NCBI GenBank assembly: GCA_907163375.1
Contig: CAJQUW010005729.1
Span: forward strand, 62,001-126,000
Length of the DNA: 64,000 bases
From: Prostheceraeus crozeri
Taxonomy: Eukaryota; Platyhelminthes; Polycladida; Euryleptidae
Direction of reading: 5' to 3'
The position numbers and the translations under genes were made by a program. The notes under the pieces were generated by a model. It was not told the origin of the DNA, searched no databases, and saw only the letters and a program-made list of their open reading frames with translations. The number at the start of each line of letters is the position of its first letter. Position 1 is the stretch's first letter. Positions 20,519-31,360 of the stretch are shown piece by piece.

Positions 20519-22531
20519 ACACGCATCGCTGACGCACACTCATCGATATGGCAACATTTCTGGTGTCATATCGATACAATAGTCTTATATTAACTATTTT
20601 CTATGCAACACTATTCAATCAACTTGAATTGCTTTTTTTTCTACAGTGGGAAAATCGAATATCCAAAAATCAAGATTGACAGCTATTATGCTTATTATCA
20701 GTTTACAAAATAAAGTTTGGAGAACCCACGGATGGCACCTGCTCAAGAGAATGTTGATTGAAATCCAAAAAAACGAATCAAAATACATACTCCATAGCGA
20801 GAGATTCTGTTATTTTTACACAACCACAACAAGAAATCCTTTCATTTACTTATACTCGGCAGAATACAGTAATACAGCCTTTACGTAAGTCAATATTAAT
20901 AAGCGGAGGATGTTCTCATGTAGCACATACCAAATCGATGATGCGAAAGTGATTTCACCAAATTAATGAAAATTTCAGTTCACCATTTTATGGTTGGACA
21001 TTGTCATCATACAGCTTGTAATAAGATCACATACCATCCACCAATTATTCAAGCTGCTTGGATATGGAGATGAAAAACTAAACATTCAGTCCACTTTCTC
21101 ATTTGCTCTCTCCCAAGCATGATGCTTTGACTGTAGTCTTAATATCGCAAAATATGCATGCATGAAGAAATCAGAGAAATCATGTAAAATAAGACAAAAG
21201 GATGGTTGAACCAGATCGGCAACAATTTCATTTCACCATTCTTGTATTTGATTTGATATTATCTTCTATATGTGAACGTCAACATACCATCCACCAATTA
21301 TTCAAACAACAGTACCACCTCTAGAATTAGGCACACAAATAACTTCCCCATTACGTGTCTTGCAAGGAAGTGAACGTGATGATGCAAAAGATGCATATAG
21401 AAATATGAGGAAAATTAAATAGACGACTCTGAAAAGCTTATACATGTTGTGCGCTCGACGACAAGAAAACACTGAAATAGAGATTGAGAAAGTTTCGATC
21501 TGATTGCCTGCAAGCACGTTATATCCGAGAAAGAAACCAGGATTAGTCGTTGATGTCTGCAATGTATATACAGAAGTAGATGTACGTTTTTCTCGTCATT
21601 CATTATAGATATTGATTAATGGAGTAAGCTAGCTGCCGATAAGACGAAAATTCATGAAATGGTCATAACTAAGAGCTGATTGTATCTTTAAAGACAGCTA
21701 GGAAGTGCAGGAGAAATAAGAATTGAGTCATCCGCATGGAAAAAATGAATCTTTCTGTGCATTGGACAAACATTTTGCATCTACATTAAGAATATTGCAT
21801 TCAAAGGTTCAGGAGTATTTTGTGCTCGTTCAATGTTTCTATCATGATTTGAATTTGCTGAACTTTTATTTTATACACGCCTTACTTCTTTCGCCCTTCC
21901 TTGTCTTCTAGCTTTGTTTTCTAGAAATTTGTATTGATGTTTTTGAATAAGGTTTAGCGATAAATGAATAAAAAGCCATTTTTGAGATTTAAAACAAGAA
22001 CAAAGTTTTGTTATTTGTATTAATTTTTTAGCTCCAACATTTTAAATTGTATATTTTCAATTCGACAACCTATTAGATGAATCTGTTGTTAGAAATCTGC
22101 TTTGATGTGCAAGATATAGCACTTTTAATGTCGATGCCATGCTTCCCGTAAGATAATAATTTGCAACTTTACATGAAACTTGAATGAGAGGACATCAACT
22201 GTAATGATTGGCAGTTTTTAATAATATATATCCGCCTCTCTAGCAAGGCATGGATAAGCTGCATGTGCTGATCTCATAGATGTCGCAGATTACTTTTTGG
22301 TATCGACGTTGCACTTTATTGACGTTTCACCGAAGTCTGGAGGAGCACAAATGATATTGTAGTGAATGCTATGCGGCATTATTTCATTGATGCCGCCCCA
22401 GAGACGGCAACAATCTTCGTTGTTGCCGCCTTCTAAATTAAAGACCACTATCTATGTATGTAGCCAAAAACTTCCACAGACTTCTACATGTGCATGAATC
22501 ACAGCACGCATTCACTACAATATATGCCCAC
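20519..22531. other. Mostly unassigned stretch
   Basis: At 20564-20605 TGGTGTCATATCGATACAAT and a nearby CTATTTTCTATG form an inverted copy of the left flank of F1 copy 2 (18924-18964). CATACCATCCACCAATTATTC occurs twice, near 21030 and 21285, as part of a short direct repeat. Apart from the possible small peptide at 21302-21445, the ORFs here have no features I recognise. Confidence 0.45.
21302..21445 (-). CDS. Possible small secreted peptide
   Basis: A 47-codon ORF on the minus strand, starting at an internal ATG of a longer open frame (open from 21562). The first 20 residues are a good signal-peptide candidate: MYKLFRVVYL followed by IFLIFLYASF, with small residues (ASS) at a likely cleavage point. 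The remaining 23 or so residues contain two cysteines, LPCKTRNGEVICVP, and could be a secreted peptide or the first exon of a longer gene. The part near the stop overlaps a short direct repeat, and the surroundings are repeat-rich, which argues for chance. I recognise no family. Low confidence. Confidence 0.25.
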   Translation of the reverse strand: MYKLFRVVYLIFLIFLYASFASSRSLPCKTRNGEVICVPNSRGGTVV

Positions 22532-23050
22532 CACAGAATTAGACAGGTCGTCTCTTCTGTTTGATTAGAAAGGAAACATTGGAACATGTAACGATAATGA
22601 AATGGCACAATCTGCTGACATAATACCATAGAAATCGAACAATGAGCAGCCAGTTCAACATTAAACACGCCAAATTGTGCAAAGTTTCAGTGACTGTTAT
22701 CAATCGGATCACACAGCAAAGAGACAGAGTCGATGTCAAGTTCTACAGAGAAGTTTGTGAACGGTTTTTTGTGCGCCTGCTAACTTTTTTTAAAATGATC
22801 GAAGGACCCAACATTATCGAGAAAACTTTTGCGTAATGATCTGAATTCTTCGAATCTGAAGGAGTCGTGGCGATCGGAGCATTATGAAGGAATTCAGAGC
22901 AATCCGCAAGCGACGCACGACTATATTTCCTATCTCTGCAAGGTATTAAAAATTTCTTTTTGCCCACTTATTAAGTTCCTGCATGTGCCATCTGTTTGAA
23001 TCAGTTTGCACTTCTATCAAAGTGATATGATTAAACAATCCAATTCTGTG
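22532..23050 (-). mobile_element. F3 hAT-like non-autonomous element, copy 1
   Basis: About 519 bp, bounded by CACAGAATTAGA and CCAATTCTGTG. The sequence matches the other F3 copies throughout (GTCGTCTCTTCTGTTTGA, CAGTTCAACATTAAACACGC, GTGCGCCTGCTAAC). The flanking octamers, ATGCCCAC and AGTATACC, do not match, unlike the other three complete copies. A 64-codon ORF (22642-22836) is shared in part with the copy at 53732, but it does not resemble a transposase. Confidence 0.8.
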
Positions 23051-23065
23051 AGTATACCTTTTTGC

Positions 23066-23260
23066 CACAGCTGTTGTCTCAACCAGCATAGTTGTTGGCA
23101 GTCTTTAAGTATCATCTTTAAATCAACATAATGGCTATTGGCGGACCAGTCATAGTTATTGACACATCTATTCACAACATTCTAAAATCGGCATTTCTGT
23201 TGTCAAAACCAGCACAGTTGTTGGCAGTAGTTCAGATATCTTCACTTGAAATGATGGATA
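23066..23260. repeat. Short direct repeat, GTTGTTGGCAGT type
   Basis: CTGTTGTCTCAACCAGCATA followed by GTTGTTGGCAGT near 23068 recurs as CTGTTGTCAAAACCAGCACA followed by GTTGTTGGCAGT near 23198. The reverse complement (TGCCAACAACTATGC) recurs at 24803 and, split by an F2 insertion, at 24929/25194. The function is unknown. Confidence 0.6.
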
Positions 23261-23784
23261 TCATGATAATCAAAAAAAGATTGGGAATCATAGGCCTAAT
23301 GCAGGGCATTCTATTCAGGTAATTTTGTGTAATGCATGTAAGAGTTGATCGTCATTGTAACTTAGAAAACAACTTAATCGCCAAGTTAATTGTTAACTTG
23401 CAATTCATGCTTAGTTTTCCAAACAGGACGGTTTTTTTATCTACTTTGGTGTATATGAATTATCAAGGTAGCATTTTAATTTTTCACGTTCATTAAGCGT
23501 TTCCATCCATATACCGAAGAAAATATGATGGATCATTTTTGCTTCATTTTGTAAATTCCACTTTCAGGGATGACGAAAAGTAGATGCACGTGCATGAGGT
23601 GTTTTCAAAAAGAGTTTATCATACATTTCAATGCTAATAGCAAATGGCTTCGAAGTAAGTTTCCATTCCACAAAACACTATATGAGACAAGACTGATTAT
23701 GATTCGGATTACTCTCTTTTAATTTGACTCAAATACAGTTGAAATTGTAGGGTGACATTGAGCAAAACAGAATTAGGAAAGAGA

Positions 23785-24420
23785 TCGGACCATTTTCAAC
23801 TCAATATGAAATTGCCATAGCAGAATCCAAAAGCTAGTCAAAAAAGACAAATCAAAACAAAAAGAAGAAAACATTGAAGAATTCAATAATATGCCACCAC
23901 ATGCGCTGCACCATGCTGCCTTGAAGAAGCTAAAAGCGAAGCCAAAATTCATCAGCTGGGGCATAAGAGATGACCATGGTAATATCCTAACCAATAAAGA
24001 GGACATTCTCGAACGTTGGCCAAAGTTCTAGGCCTACGAAGACCTTTATAAAGACAAAGTCAATCCAATACATGTTCAAGATTCGCCGTGCGATGACATC
24101 AAACCCGCCTTATGGTGCGAAATCACCTCAGCGATTAGCAAAATGAGGAACGGGAAAAGTCCTGGCATTGACAGTATCTATTCTGAATTCCTGAAAGCTA
24201 GCGGCGAACCAATAGTCAATGCCCTGTTGGTTATTCAATGCTATCCTCTCAACAGGCAAACCTTCAAAGAGGCTCTCATAGTTGCCATTTACAAAAAGAA
24301 CATCAGACTAGACTGCAGCAATTGTCGCCCGATAAGCCTTTTAAGTCATGTACACAAGTTGTTCATGAAAGTCATGCCCCACGTCCTTAACAAAAAAACG
24401 CATTTTTAGCAATGGAAATT
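23785..24420 (+). pseudogene. RTE-like LINE fragment, reverse transcriptase N-terminal part
   Basis: One frame is open from about 23838 (LVKKDKSKQKEENIEEFNN) to the stop after 24409, with a single internal TAG at 24029-24031. It encodes WGIRDDHGNILTNKEDILE, then YEDLYKDKV, MRNGKSPGIDSIYSEFLKAS, FKEALIVAIYKKN and CRPISLLSHVHKLFMKVM. These are the region before RT and the first RT blocks of RTE-type LINEs (usual forms: RWxEYFxxLY, KAPGxDGIxxEFLK, NYRPISLLSxxYKLFxKV). The catalytic D and YADD blocks are missing, since the match ends near 24420. It is a truncated, old copy. The clade name is by resemblance of the SLLSHVHKLF motif and is less certain than the RT call. Confidence 0.8.
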
Positions 24421-24937
24421 ATCTGTGAAAGCGTCATAAAGTTCACCCACGAAAGGATGATCACGATAAGCAAATTCGTTTTCCTTGATGTAATAATGAA
24501 CTCAACGTTCCAGCACGATGAAAAATCCATTGCCATGCATGCTCTAGCAAAAATATGACAACCAATCCAATAGGAGAATGCATTTATAGGCGTCAGTTTA
24601 AGTAACTAAGCAGGAAAGACACTCAAAAGAAGCGAAGATTTCAACCTCATTGACAGTTTACCTGGCCCACTCTCAGCCCTGCTTTTCAAACGCATTGTAC
24701 AAATTTTTTTATAGTCCAGCTTCACTGTATCAGATAGTCTCGATTATAGAGACGAATTTTCTACAGCGAATTATTCATTGACAACAAGTATGCTGGTTGT
24801 GCCAACAACTATGCCAGTTTTGAAGGCTTAGAATTCTCTCTTTGTCAAATGAATGCTATGACGTGCAAATATTTCCATTAGATATAAGAATGACGCAGTG
24901 ATCATAGAGCTTGTAGAAATCTTGTATTGCCAACAAC
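24421..24937. other. Unassigned stretch after the RTE fragment
   Basis: Short coding-like runs exist in the plus strand but no motif is recognised; they may be decayed LINE sequence. A minus-strand ORF at 24828-25037 overlaps the F2 element and is a chance ORF. Confidence 0.4.
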
Positions 24938-25193
24938 CATAGAAATCGACAACAATAAAACCTCTAGAACGGAGGTTCAGCTTCATGCAATACACAATAG
25001 TGGCACATAAATCGCACGCATTTTCACTTAGATACACCTGTCAACGGCTGTATCATAGGGTTAGAGTCAGTCACATGTGTAAATCTGAGCTTTTCATTGG
25101 TCATTCATGCCCCAACTTAGTTCCCCCGGATGTGCCGCGACCTTGAGTCAATTTCCTTTCTAGTCAACTTCAGATAAACAATCTATTTCTATG
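24938..25193 (-). mobile_element. F2 element with perfect 8-bp target duplication
   Basis: 256 bp in reverse orientation relative to the other copies. Ends CATAGAAATCGACAACAATA and TAAACAATCTATTTCTATG. Flanked by CCAACAAC at 24930-24937 and again at 25194-25201. F2 is non-coding; ORFs that cross it are incidental. The ends resemble those of F1 (CATAGAA) and the duplication length is the same, which suggests one transposase serves both. Confidence 0.9.
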
Positions 25194-25235
25194 CCAACAA
25201 CTGTGCCGGTTGAGACAACAACTATGACAAAAGGT

Positions 25236-25318
25236 ATAATCATGCCTAGCTTTTTCAAGCATCAATGATCCTCGGCTGTACGACTCATTGATGCTTTCAA
25301 AATCTAGGCATGATTGAT
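25236..25318. repeat. Hairpin H3
   Basis: Left arm ATAATCATGCCTAGCTTTTT plus AGCATCAATGA; right arm TCATTGATGCT plus AATCTAGGCATGATT, with a few mismatches. Loop CCTCGGCTGTACGAC. It directly precedes repeat C copy 2, at the position where copy 1 has the unrelated hairpin H1. Confidence 0.85.
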
Positions 25319-25606
25319 ATATTCTAGGAGTCCATGCCTGAACCAGGGATGTCTATGAAACATAGAAAGTGTTTTTCGCACCTTCATGCATCCCTGCCTG
25401 AACTGTCATGGATTAAAAGATACTTGTGACGTAGTCCATAGATGTCGATGAACGAGTAATAGCATTGAAATGATCATGTTTGAAATAGACATGAAAATGG
25501 ATGGCTTAAATGGGAAGGTGTAGCTCCATTGAAAATATATATATGAAATTGGCGGGCATTTATGCCCGGTAACCTTGATGGAATGCTATGATGCGAAGCC
25601 ATGAAT
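25319..25606. repeat. Dispersed repeat C, copy 2
   Basis: Matches 3251-3539. Contains a small hairpin absent from copy 1 (CAGGGATG ... CATCCCTG, near 25344-25393) and GCGGGCATTTATGCCCGG near 25554-25571, a short palindrome carrying the GGGCA/TGCCC motif of the larger hairpins. Confidence 0.75.
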
Positions 25607-25944
25607 TCTCATTCTGATTTGAAAACATATGAAACGCCCGACCATTTAAATTGTGTGAAATGAAAGTTTGGAAATTTGGAGAAGCATGAAATGAAAGTTT
25701 TTGCCACTTTTCATGAGTCGTACTGAATGCCATATTCCGGCAATTGTGAAATCCTCTACCTTTACTGATTATCTTCGCTTTAGTGCAATGATCGATTAAA
25801 TGAAACTGCATTCATTTGGACAAGAAATATATGTACAACTGTACACTGTTCAACACAATTTCCCTGTTTTCGCAAATTGATAATTTGCTCATGTCATAAA
25901 ATCATCACTCTCGAGATTTAGCGTGAAACAAGGTCCTTGACTAT

Positions 25945-26845
25945 GCCAAGTAAAATGCCATTTACAGAGACTGTGCCTGCGATCGTTTCTGATTCGTCAA
26001 ACAAGGATGCAATGATAAAATATTCGCAAGCTGCTGAATTGTCACCCGAAGAAAGATGAGCCATTTCATGCATTGAGAGATTCATTAAAGATATATATAA
26101 ATTAGTATTTGGAGGTGGAAAGTTCCATGCGATGAAGATGCTGGATCGACGCCGGATCTCTCCATGGGTCTATATAGCACGGGCTATCTCTGGATTCCTT
26201 GTGAAATCGTTGAGAAATTATTTCCAAGATGACATTTACGTTGGATCCTACCACAAATGTTACTACAGATGATTTGCAGAAACTGTTCTTGATAACTTCA
26301 CGGCTTCATCATGCAGCTGAGGTGATTAGTGCTGCCTGCGTAGTGCATGATATCCCGGTGATTTGCAACGTTGTTTTGCCTTTTTTGTCCAAATCATGAT
26401 AATTTCAAGACCGGCAATTCATTTTCAAGAACTTCACTGATTCTGATATATTTGATCCTGTCCACAACTTTAGAAACATTAACAATAATTGGACATCCAA
26501 AACTGTGTTTGAATTTTCAAGCTCTCAAAATCCAAATGTGACTGATTAATGCAGCTGATATTTCCAATGCTCGCAAGCGGTTTGCTAAAGAGTCCGCACT
26601 CGCTGTCAGAATTTCATATAAACTGAATCACCGAGTATTAGAAACACGAAATATCCCCTGCAGCCCCAGTATTTGATGAGTCCAACATTACTGCGCCGCA
26701 GCAGTACGATTTGACAGAAGGATTCATTAGAGCTAATCAACATGGCATTGACCATATGGAATACAATGCCATCTTTAAGAGCGAAGATAATCAACTTCTA
26801 GAAGCGACATTCAGGCAAAGTACAAGATTGCAGCTTTAGCGAACT
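25945..26845 (+). pseudogene. Unidentified decayed coding remnant
   Basis: The plus strand holds several protein-like runs in shifting frames: an N-terminal one from an ATG near 25942 (KMPFTETVPAIVSDSSN), others with SPWVYIARAISGFLVKSLRN, MTFTLDPTTNVTTDDLQKLF, DSDIFDPVHNFRNINNNW, ARKRFAKESALAVRI and APQQYDLTEGFIRANQHGID. Their amino-acid make-up looks like real protein rather than random translation of AT-rich DNA. I do not recognise the family: it could be an old transposable element or a host gene copy. Broken several times. No terminal repeats are seen around it. Confidence 0.4.
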
Positions 26846-28340
26846 TGGCAGCTATTGATGGATTGCTTCTCAAGAGATGCCTTGCTGTGTTCCTGTGTTG
26901 AATAGCCGCCAACTTGCATGCTTTGAAAAGAAATGGATAATGAGAACTGAGAGAAATTCGGGTCCACATAAATAATATTCATAATCGTCTGGAAATTAAA
27001 TCATGATAATAAAAAGAGTGCACATTTTTCTAATATAAATATATAACGCAGTATAAATATCAATAATATTTATTACTATGTATATTAATATATAAATATT
27101 AATAAATAAAAAGAACGCAGGCCGTTTGCACAACCCGAACGAAAGCATCATGATGAAAAAGAGCTTTACTAGCTATGGTAAAGAGAATGCGGCAAATGAT
27201 GTGTGCGGTACTTGCTTCTACATGAATATGACAATTTATCAGATATTTCATGCATTTATTTTTGTTACTGACGTCTTTCAACGCATGCAAATTGTAAATC
27301 GTGAAATTGTCGCAAAATCTTATCTAATCAGCAGATAATTGAATGAAGAAAATCATCAATATGCAAACAAATTGCGATTTGTACTGCTTGAGAAGTCCGA
27401 TGTGTTGCAGCGTCATTAGTTTCCGGCTAGTGTCTGCCTTGCCGCAGTTGTCCATGTTTTTCACCATGGAGGAGATTTATTTGTAGCTCAGGTGATCTTC
27501 TATTTTGCAGTTGTGTTTGTATTTTACCACTTCATTTATTATTCATAACATCAAAGTGGCTTAATTACACTGATAAATTGTGATCCTCATGCGACAGTTG
27601 ATGTGAAGATGCGGAGACGAACAGAAAAAAGAAACATTGTCCATAAATAATTAGTTAGATGATGAGCTTGTAAATGAACCTACACATAAATCCGACACTC
27701 CATAGTAAAAAGGACTAGAGCGAACATGTACATTGAAAGCAATATTTAGTCGTGGACATTGGTTGTCATGACGACGGCACAAATGCCTTGGTAGTGTACT
27801 TTGCAAAGATTCCCGGTTATCCAATTTCTCTATAGAAGAAAGATAAAGAGAGCGAAAATTTTCAAATTTAATTCTTACATAAGGTCGCATAAAGCATATG
27901 GCATTTGATAAAATGTGACCAATGGCTTCTGAAACTGTTTCTAAGCTATCGACAGGCAGAATTTCATTGTCTAATCGGTTTGTCATAGACTCATAACGCT
28001 CCATTTCTGCCCCAGATTGCTGCATTTAGACAGAAGTTCATGACTTGGGTAGGAAGCATTCTTTGTCAACTTACCCGAACGTTCTTTATCTGCGAGTATG
28101 TGTTCTGTTTTCTATTTTAGTTGTAGCTAACTTCATGATTGACTTTCTGTTGCTATTGCTATGATAGAGAGATGGACTTCTCTGACAGAAGTTACAACAT
28201 AAGTTTTTACCTAGCTTGCTTAATTATGTAGTTGTCATGACACCCACTGTTCGGAAATCCTGGATGCACCTATAATTAAAGCGAAGATGCTGTTCCACTT
28301 TTAAATCGGGTTTTCAATGAAACTCTATTGAATTCTAATC
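26846..28340. other. Unassigned stretch
   Basis: AT-rich, with short tandem-like ATAAATATTAATA sequence near 27030-27110. A 124-codon minus-strand ORF (27651-28025) is the longest of its kind outside the elements, but I see no motif, no repeat support and no splice context that singles it out; it could be an exon fragment or chance. Confidence 0.4.
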
Positions 28341-28359
28341 TTGAATTAGCTTCGGGTAA

Positions 28360-28610
28360 TCAAAACCTGGAAACTTTCATTCGATAGCTCTTCACTTCAG
28401 ACTCCTAATGCATGTATCACTGTACTTGGCATCGTCTTTAATGAAAAGTTTACTTGGAATACTCATGTACAGACCATGTGTAAGAGGGCATCTTCCAAAA
28501 TGTTCGTCTTGCGCCAACTGCACGATTTTCTGGATTAGGAGAAATGTCTTAGTTCGCTGGGTGAGCCTGAGGAGCATGCCGATGTGGCTTCATTGTATGC
28601 TGACTTGAAC
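28360..28610 (+). pseudogene. LINE fragment, region after the RT palm
   Basis: Plus-strand translation gives ITVLGIVFNEKFTWNTHVQT followed by MCKRASSKMFVLRQLHDFLD and a stop. It matches the LGVxFDxxLxWxxHV...xxKASxRLxxLRxL block that follows the YADD box in CR1/Jockey-group LINEs; LINE-A and LINE-B have LGVFFDKIAKWKSHINYI and LGVIVSNDLKWNKHF there. The upstream catalytic blocks are absent. An old truncated copy of a related but different element. Confidence 0.75.
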
Positions 28611-29690
28611 GTTGGCCTATCAGAAAAAAATCGACAAGATTCATTCTATTATCTGCAGATAATAATAATTCATTCAAATGACTGTAGTAGCTAAAGCTTA
28701 TTTCTTAACATTCTTAACATGGATTTCAATAGGGCCTACTTTAAAACAAGCCTTCGCAAAGTAATTTTGATGATAGTGAATGTCCTATAATTCCAGTCGA
28801 TGACTTATTTGCATGATAAATTATGATATTAGGCCTATCACCTCTTCTTTCGATCCGTGTTATCGCGTTGCGTACTTGTATATCTCATCTGCCAAATCTC
28901 GTTCATTGTACATAACCATTTTATCACTCATATCATCATGAATGCTTCATCGTGTTCCAAATTGGAAATAAAGGTTTTGATTTTTGACTATTATAATGAT
29001 GTCCCATTTGTGCCTCTCTCATGTCATAGGAAGATCATCGCTCATCGCCTTTTTTAGACGTTAATTTACGACGCCACTCAACCACTCCACATCTTGAGTT
29101 TCCTATTGAAACATTCGCGGTCAAACTTCAACTTCCAATTTCAAAAATTCCTCTACGATCAAGAAAATTTATCATTTCTATGTCGAAATTATTTAATAAA
29201 CGTTTGTTACTTTTTTCTCCACGCTTGACTTTCCAGACTTCTTGTGCTCTTCTTAAATGTTGAGAACAGTGTCTTATGTTCATCACTTCTACATGCATGT
29301 TGCGTTTCTTTGTTAGCCCCACTATTTCCATCATTGGGGCCACCAGCATCTTGAAAAATAGTCATCATTATTACTAACTAGCCCAATTCTGCAAGACATT
29401 CGGCAGGGAATTATTAAATCAAACATAGTGTAGAAAAAATCCAGTTTGGTATGCTTGTGTTCTTCTTTTAAATGACTATGGATATGTGTTTGTCTGTGTC
29501 TAGGTGCAAATGCAAAGATTGGTGGAAAAGATGATCTCTCTCTTTCTGTCGCTTGATGTTCGCGTTTTTTATTCCTTTACACCACAGCAAGTTCAGTTAC
29601 TGAGTCAAGACGCAAACAAGCGCACGAATTTCGATTTTAATAAGTATTTTTATATTTCACAGTTCCATAATCTCTATGATAACTGCTTCC
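28611..29690. other. Unassigned stretch
   Basis: No gene or clear repeat is recognised. The short ORFs (28857-29057 plus, 29128-29349 minus, 29504-29728 plus) lack motifs. Confidence 0.4.
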
Positions 29691-29691
29691 A

Positions 29692-30685
29692 TAATGTAGC
29701 ATTATATGATGGATTTTTAGGGCAGTAATATCAGACATAGACGAGGCTGCGTTAGCAGCCAAGACTGTCTGATATTTCTGCCCGCAAAATCCATGATGCA
29801 GTGCTATTGTATGTAGCTCTTGAGAAGTCTATGAATATTGCAATTCTTGATCACTTTTGATCACAGATAATGGAGAGATGAAGAATAATGAAGTCTTTGA
29901 TTGACTTTTATTGAAGTCTATGAAAGTTTGCTCTCTCAATAGATGGTAATTCATGAAAAGTTTGAAAGTCTATGAATGTTTGCAATGTGGATAGATTTGA
30001 AATTCAGATTTCTATCTAAAAATTTGAAATATCAGTTTACCAATTCATTCATTAAGGGATTCTCAAGCTGGAGTCACAGACGACGGTTTATGGCTATCTG
30101 GTGCGTTGAGAATTCTATGTGAAATTGGCGGGCATATAGTGATGCATTGTATTTCACTCTCGATGGCTTTGGAAGTCACAGAAATGATTGAAATGAGTTT
30201 GAAATGCATTATTGTCCGGTATTGGAGGGTATATAATGCACCATTAAACGCCCGCCAATTTCACATAGAATTCTCAACGCACCAGATAGCCATGAACTGT
30301 CGTCCGTCACTCCAGCTTGAAAATCCCTTAATGAATGAATTAGTGAATTGATATTTCAAATCATTTTTAGATAGAAATCTGAATTTCAAATCTATCCACA
30401 TTGCAAACATTCATAGACTTTCAAACTTTTCATGAATTACCATCTATTGAGAGAGCAAACTTTCATAGACTTCAATAAAAGTCAATCAAAGACTTCATTA
30501 TTCTTCATCTCTCCATTATCTGTGATCAAAAGTGATCAATAATTGCAATATTCATAGACTTCTCAAGAGCTACATACAATAGCACTGCATCATGGATTTT
30601 GCGGGCAGAAATATCAGACAGTCTTGGCTGCTAACGCAGCCTCGTCTATGTCTGATACTACTGCCCTAAAAATCCATGATATAAT
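29692..30685. repeat. Palindrome of about 1 kb
   Basis: The left half (29692 to about 30135) returns as its reverse complement in about 30240-30685. Each arm is about 440-450 bases with few mismatches. Shared blocks: GACGAGGCTGCGTTAGCAGC in the outer arm, CTCTCAATAGATGGTAATTC in the middle, GGTGCGTTGAGAATTCTATG near the centre. The unpaired centre is about 110 bases. Each arm contains a smaller hairpin (H4 at 29706-29797 and its mirror at about 30590-30680). A partial extra copy of the central loop follows in inverted form at about 30692-30770. No coding potential. Confidence 0.9.
29706..29797. repeat. Hairpin H4, GGGCA-type
   Basis: ATGATGGATTTTTAGGGCAG plus TAATATCAGACA pairs with TGTCTGATATTTCTGCCC plus GCAAAATCCATGAT. 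The loop (29738-29765) contains GGCTGCGTTAGCAGCC, which folds on itself. The outer ATGGATTTTT and AGGGCA are shared with H6 at 43948-44035, while the inner stem is different. Confidence 0.85.
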
Positions 30686-31046
30686 GCTACATTATGCCGG
30701 GCAATAATGCATTTCAAACTCATTTCAATCATTTCTGTGACCTCCAAAGCCATCGAGAGTGAAATACAATAAAATTTCTGCTTTTATTTAAAAAATGCTT
30801 GGATTTCAAGGAGTGCAATAAACCGTCTTCTTTCCACTCCTTCATTGAAATACATTAGCACATAGAAATTTTCTCATCCTCTAAGTCGGTAAATTCTACA
30901 TGGAAATCTCAAGAAATGCCGTTGATATCTGCAATTCCATAACAAATAGAGGAAGATTTTTAACAGCATAAAATTCATGTAAGAATTCAATGGAATCATT
31001 GTGGTCATAGATATCTGCGGATCCTGTGAAATATATACGATGAGTA

Positions 31047-31300
31047 TCTGGTGCGTTGAGAATTCTATGTGAAATTTGCTGACATATAGTGGTGTATTGT
31101 ATTTCACTCTCTATGGTTTTGGAGGTCACAGAAATGATTGAAATGAGTTTGAAATGCATTATTACCCGGCATTGGAGGGTATATAATGCACCATTATATG
31201 CCCGCCAATTTCACATAGAATTCTCAACGCACCAGATAGCCATGAACCGTCGTCCGTCACTCCAGCTAGAGAACCCATTAATGAATGAATTGGTAAACTG
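31047..31300. repeat. Second copy of the central hairpin of the 1-kb palindrome
   Basis: ATCTGGTGCGTTGAGAATTC at about 31046 and the inverse GAATTCTCAACGCACCAGAT at about 31219 bracket a loop very like that of the palindrome at 30136-30240 (GAAATGATTGAAATGAGTTT). The sequence after it (CGTCCGTCACTCCAGCT, ATGAATGAATTGGTAAACTG) also matches the palindrome arm up to about 31360, so part of one arm was duplicated with the centre. Confidence 0.85.
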
Positions 31301-31360
31301 ATATTTCAAATCATTTTTAGATAGAAATCTGAATTCAAATCTATTCACATTTGCAAACAT

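Noticed and set aside
22642-22836. ORF partly shared between F3 copies as a transposase
   Set aside because: It breaks in different places in each copy, no DDE motif is present, and similarity at the DNA level does not favour codon positions by eye.
27651-28025. 124-codon minus-strand ORF as a host gene
   Set aside because: No recognisable domain, and AT-rich DNA of this length yields some ORFs of this size by chance; listed only as part of an unassigned stretch.
29692-31300. Repeated ORFs of 70-87 codons in the palindrome
   Set aside because: They are the same palindromic DNA read in several frames and orientations, not independent genes.
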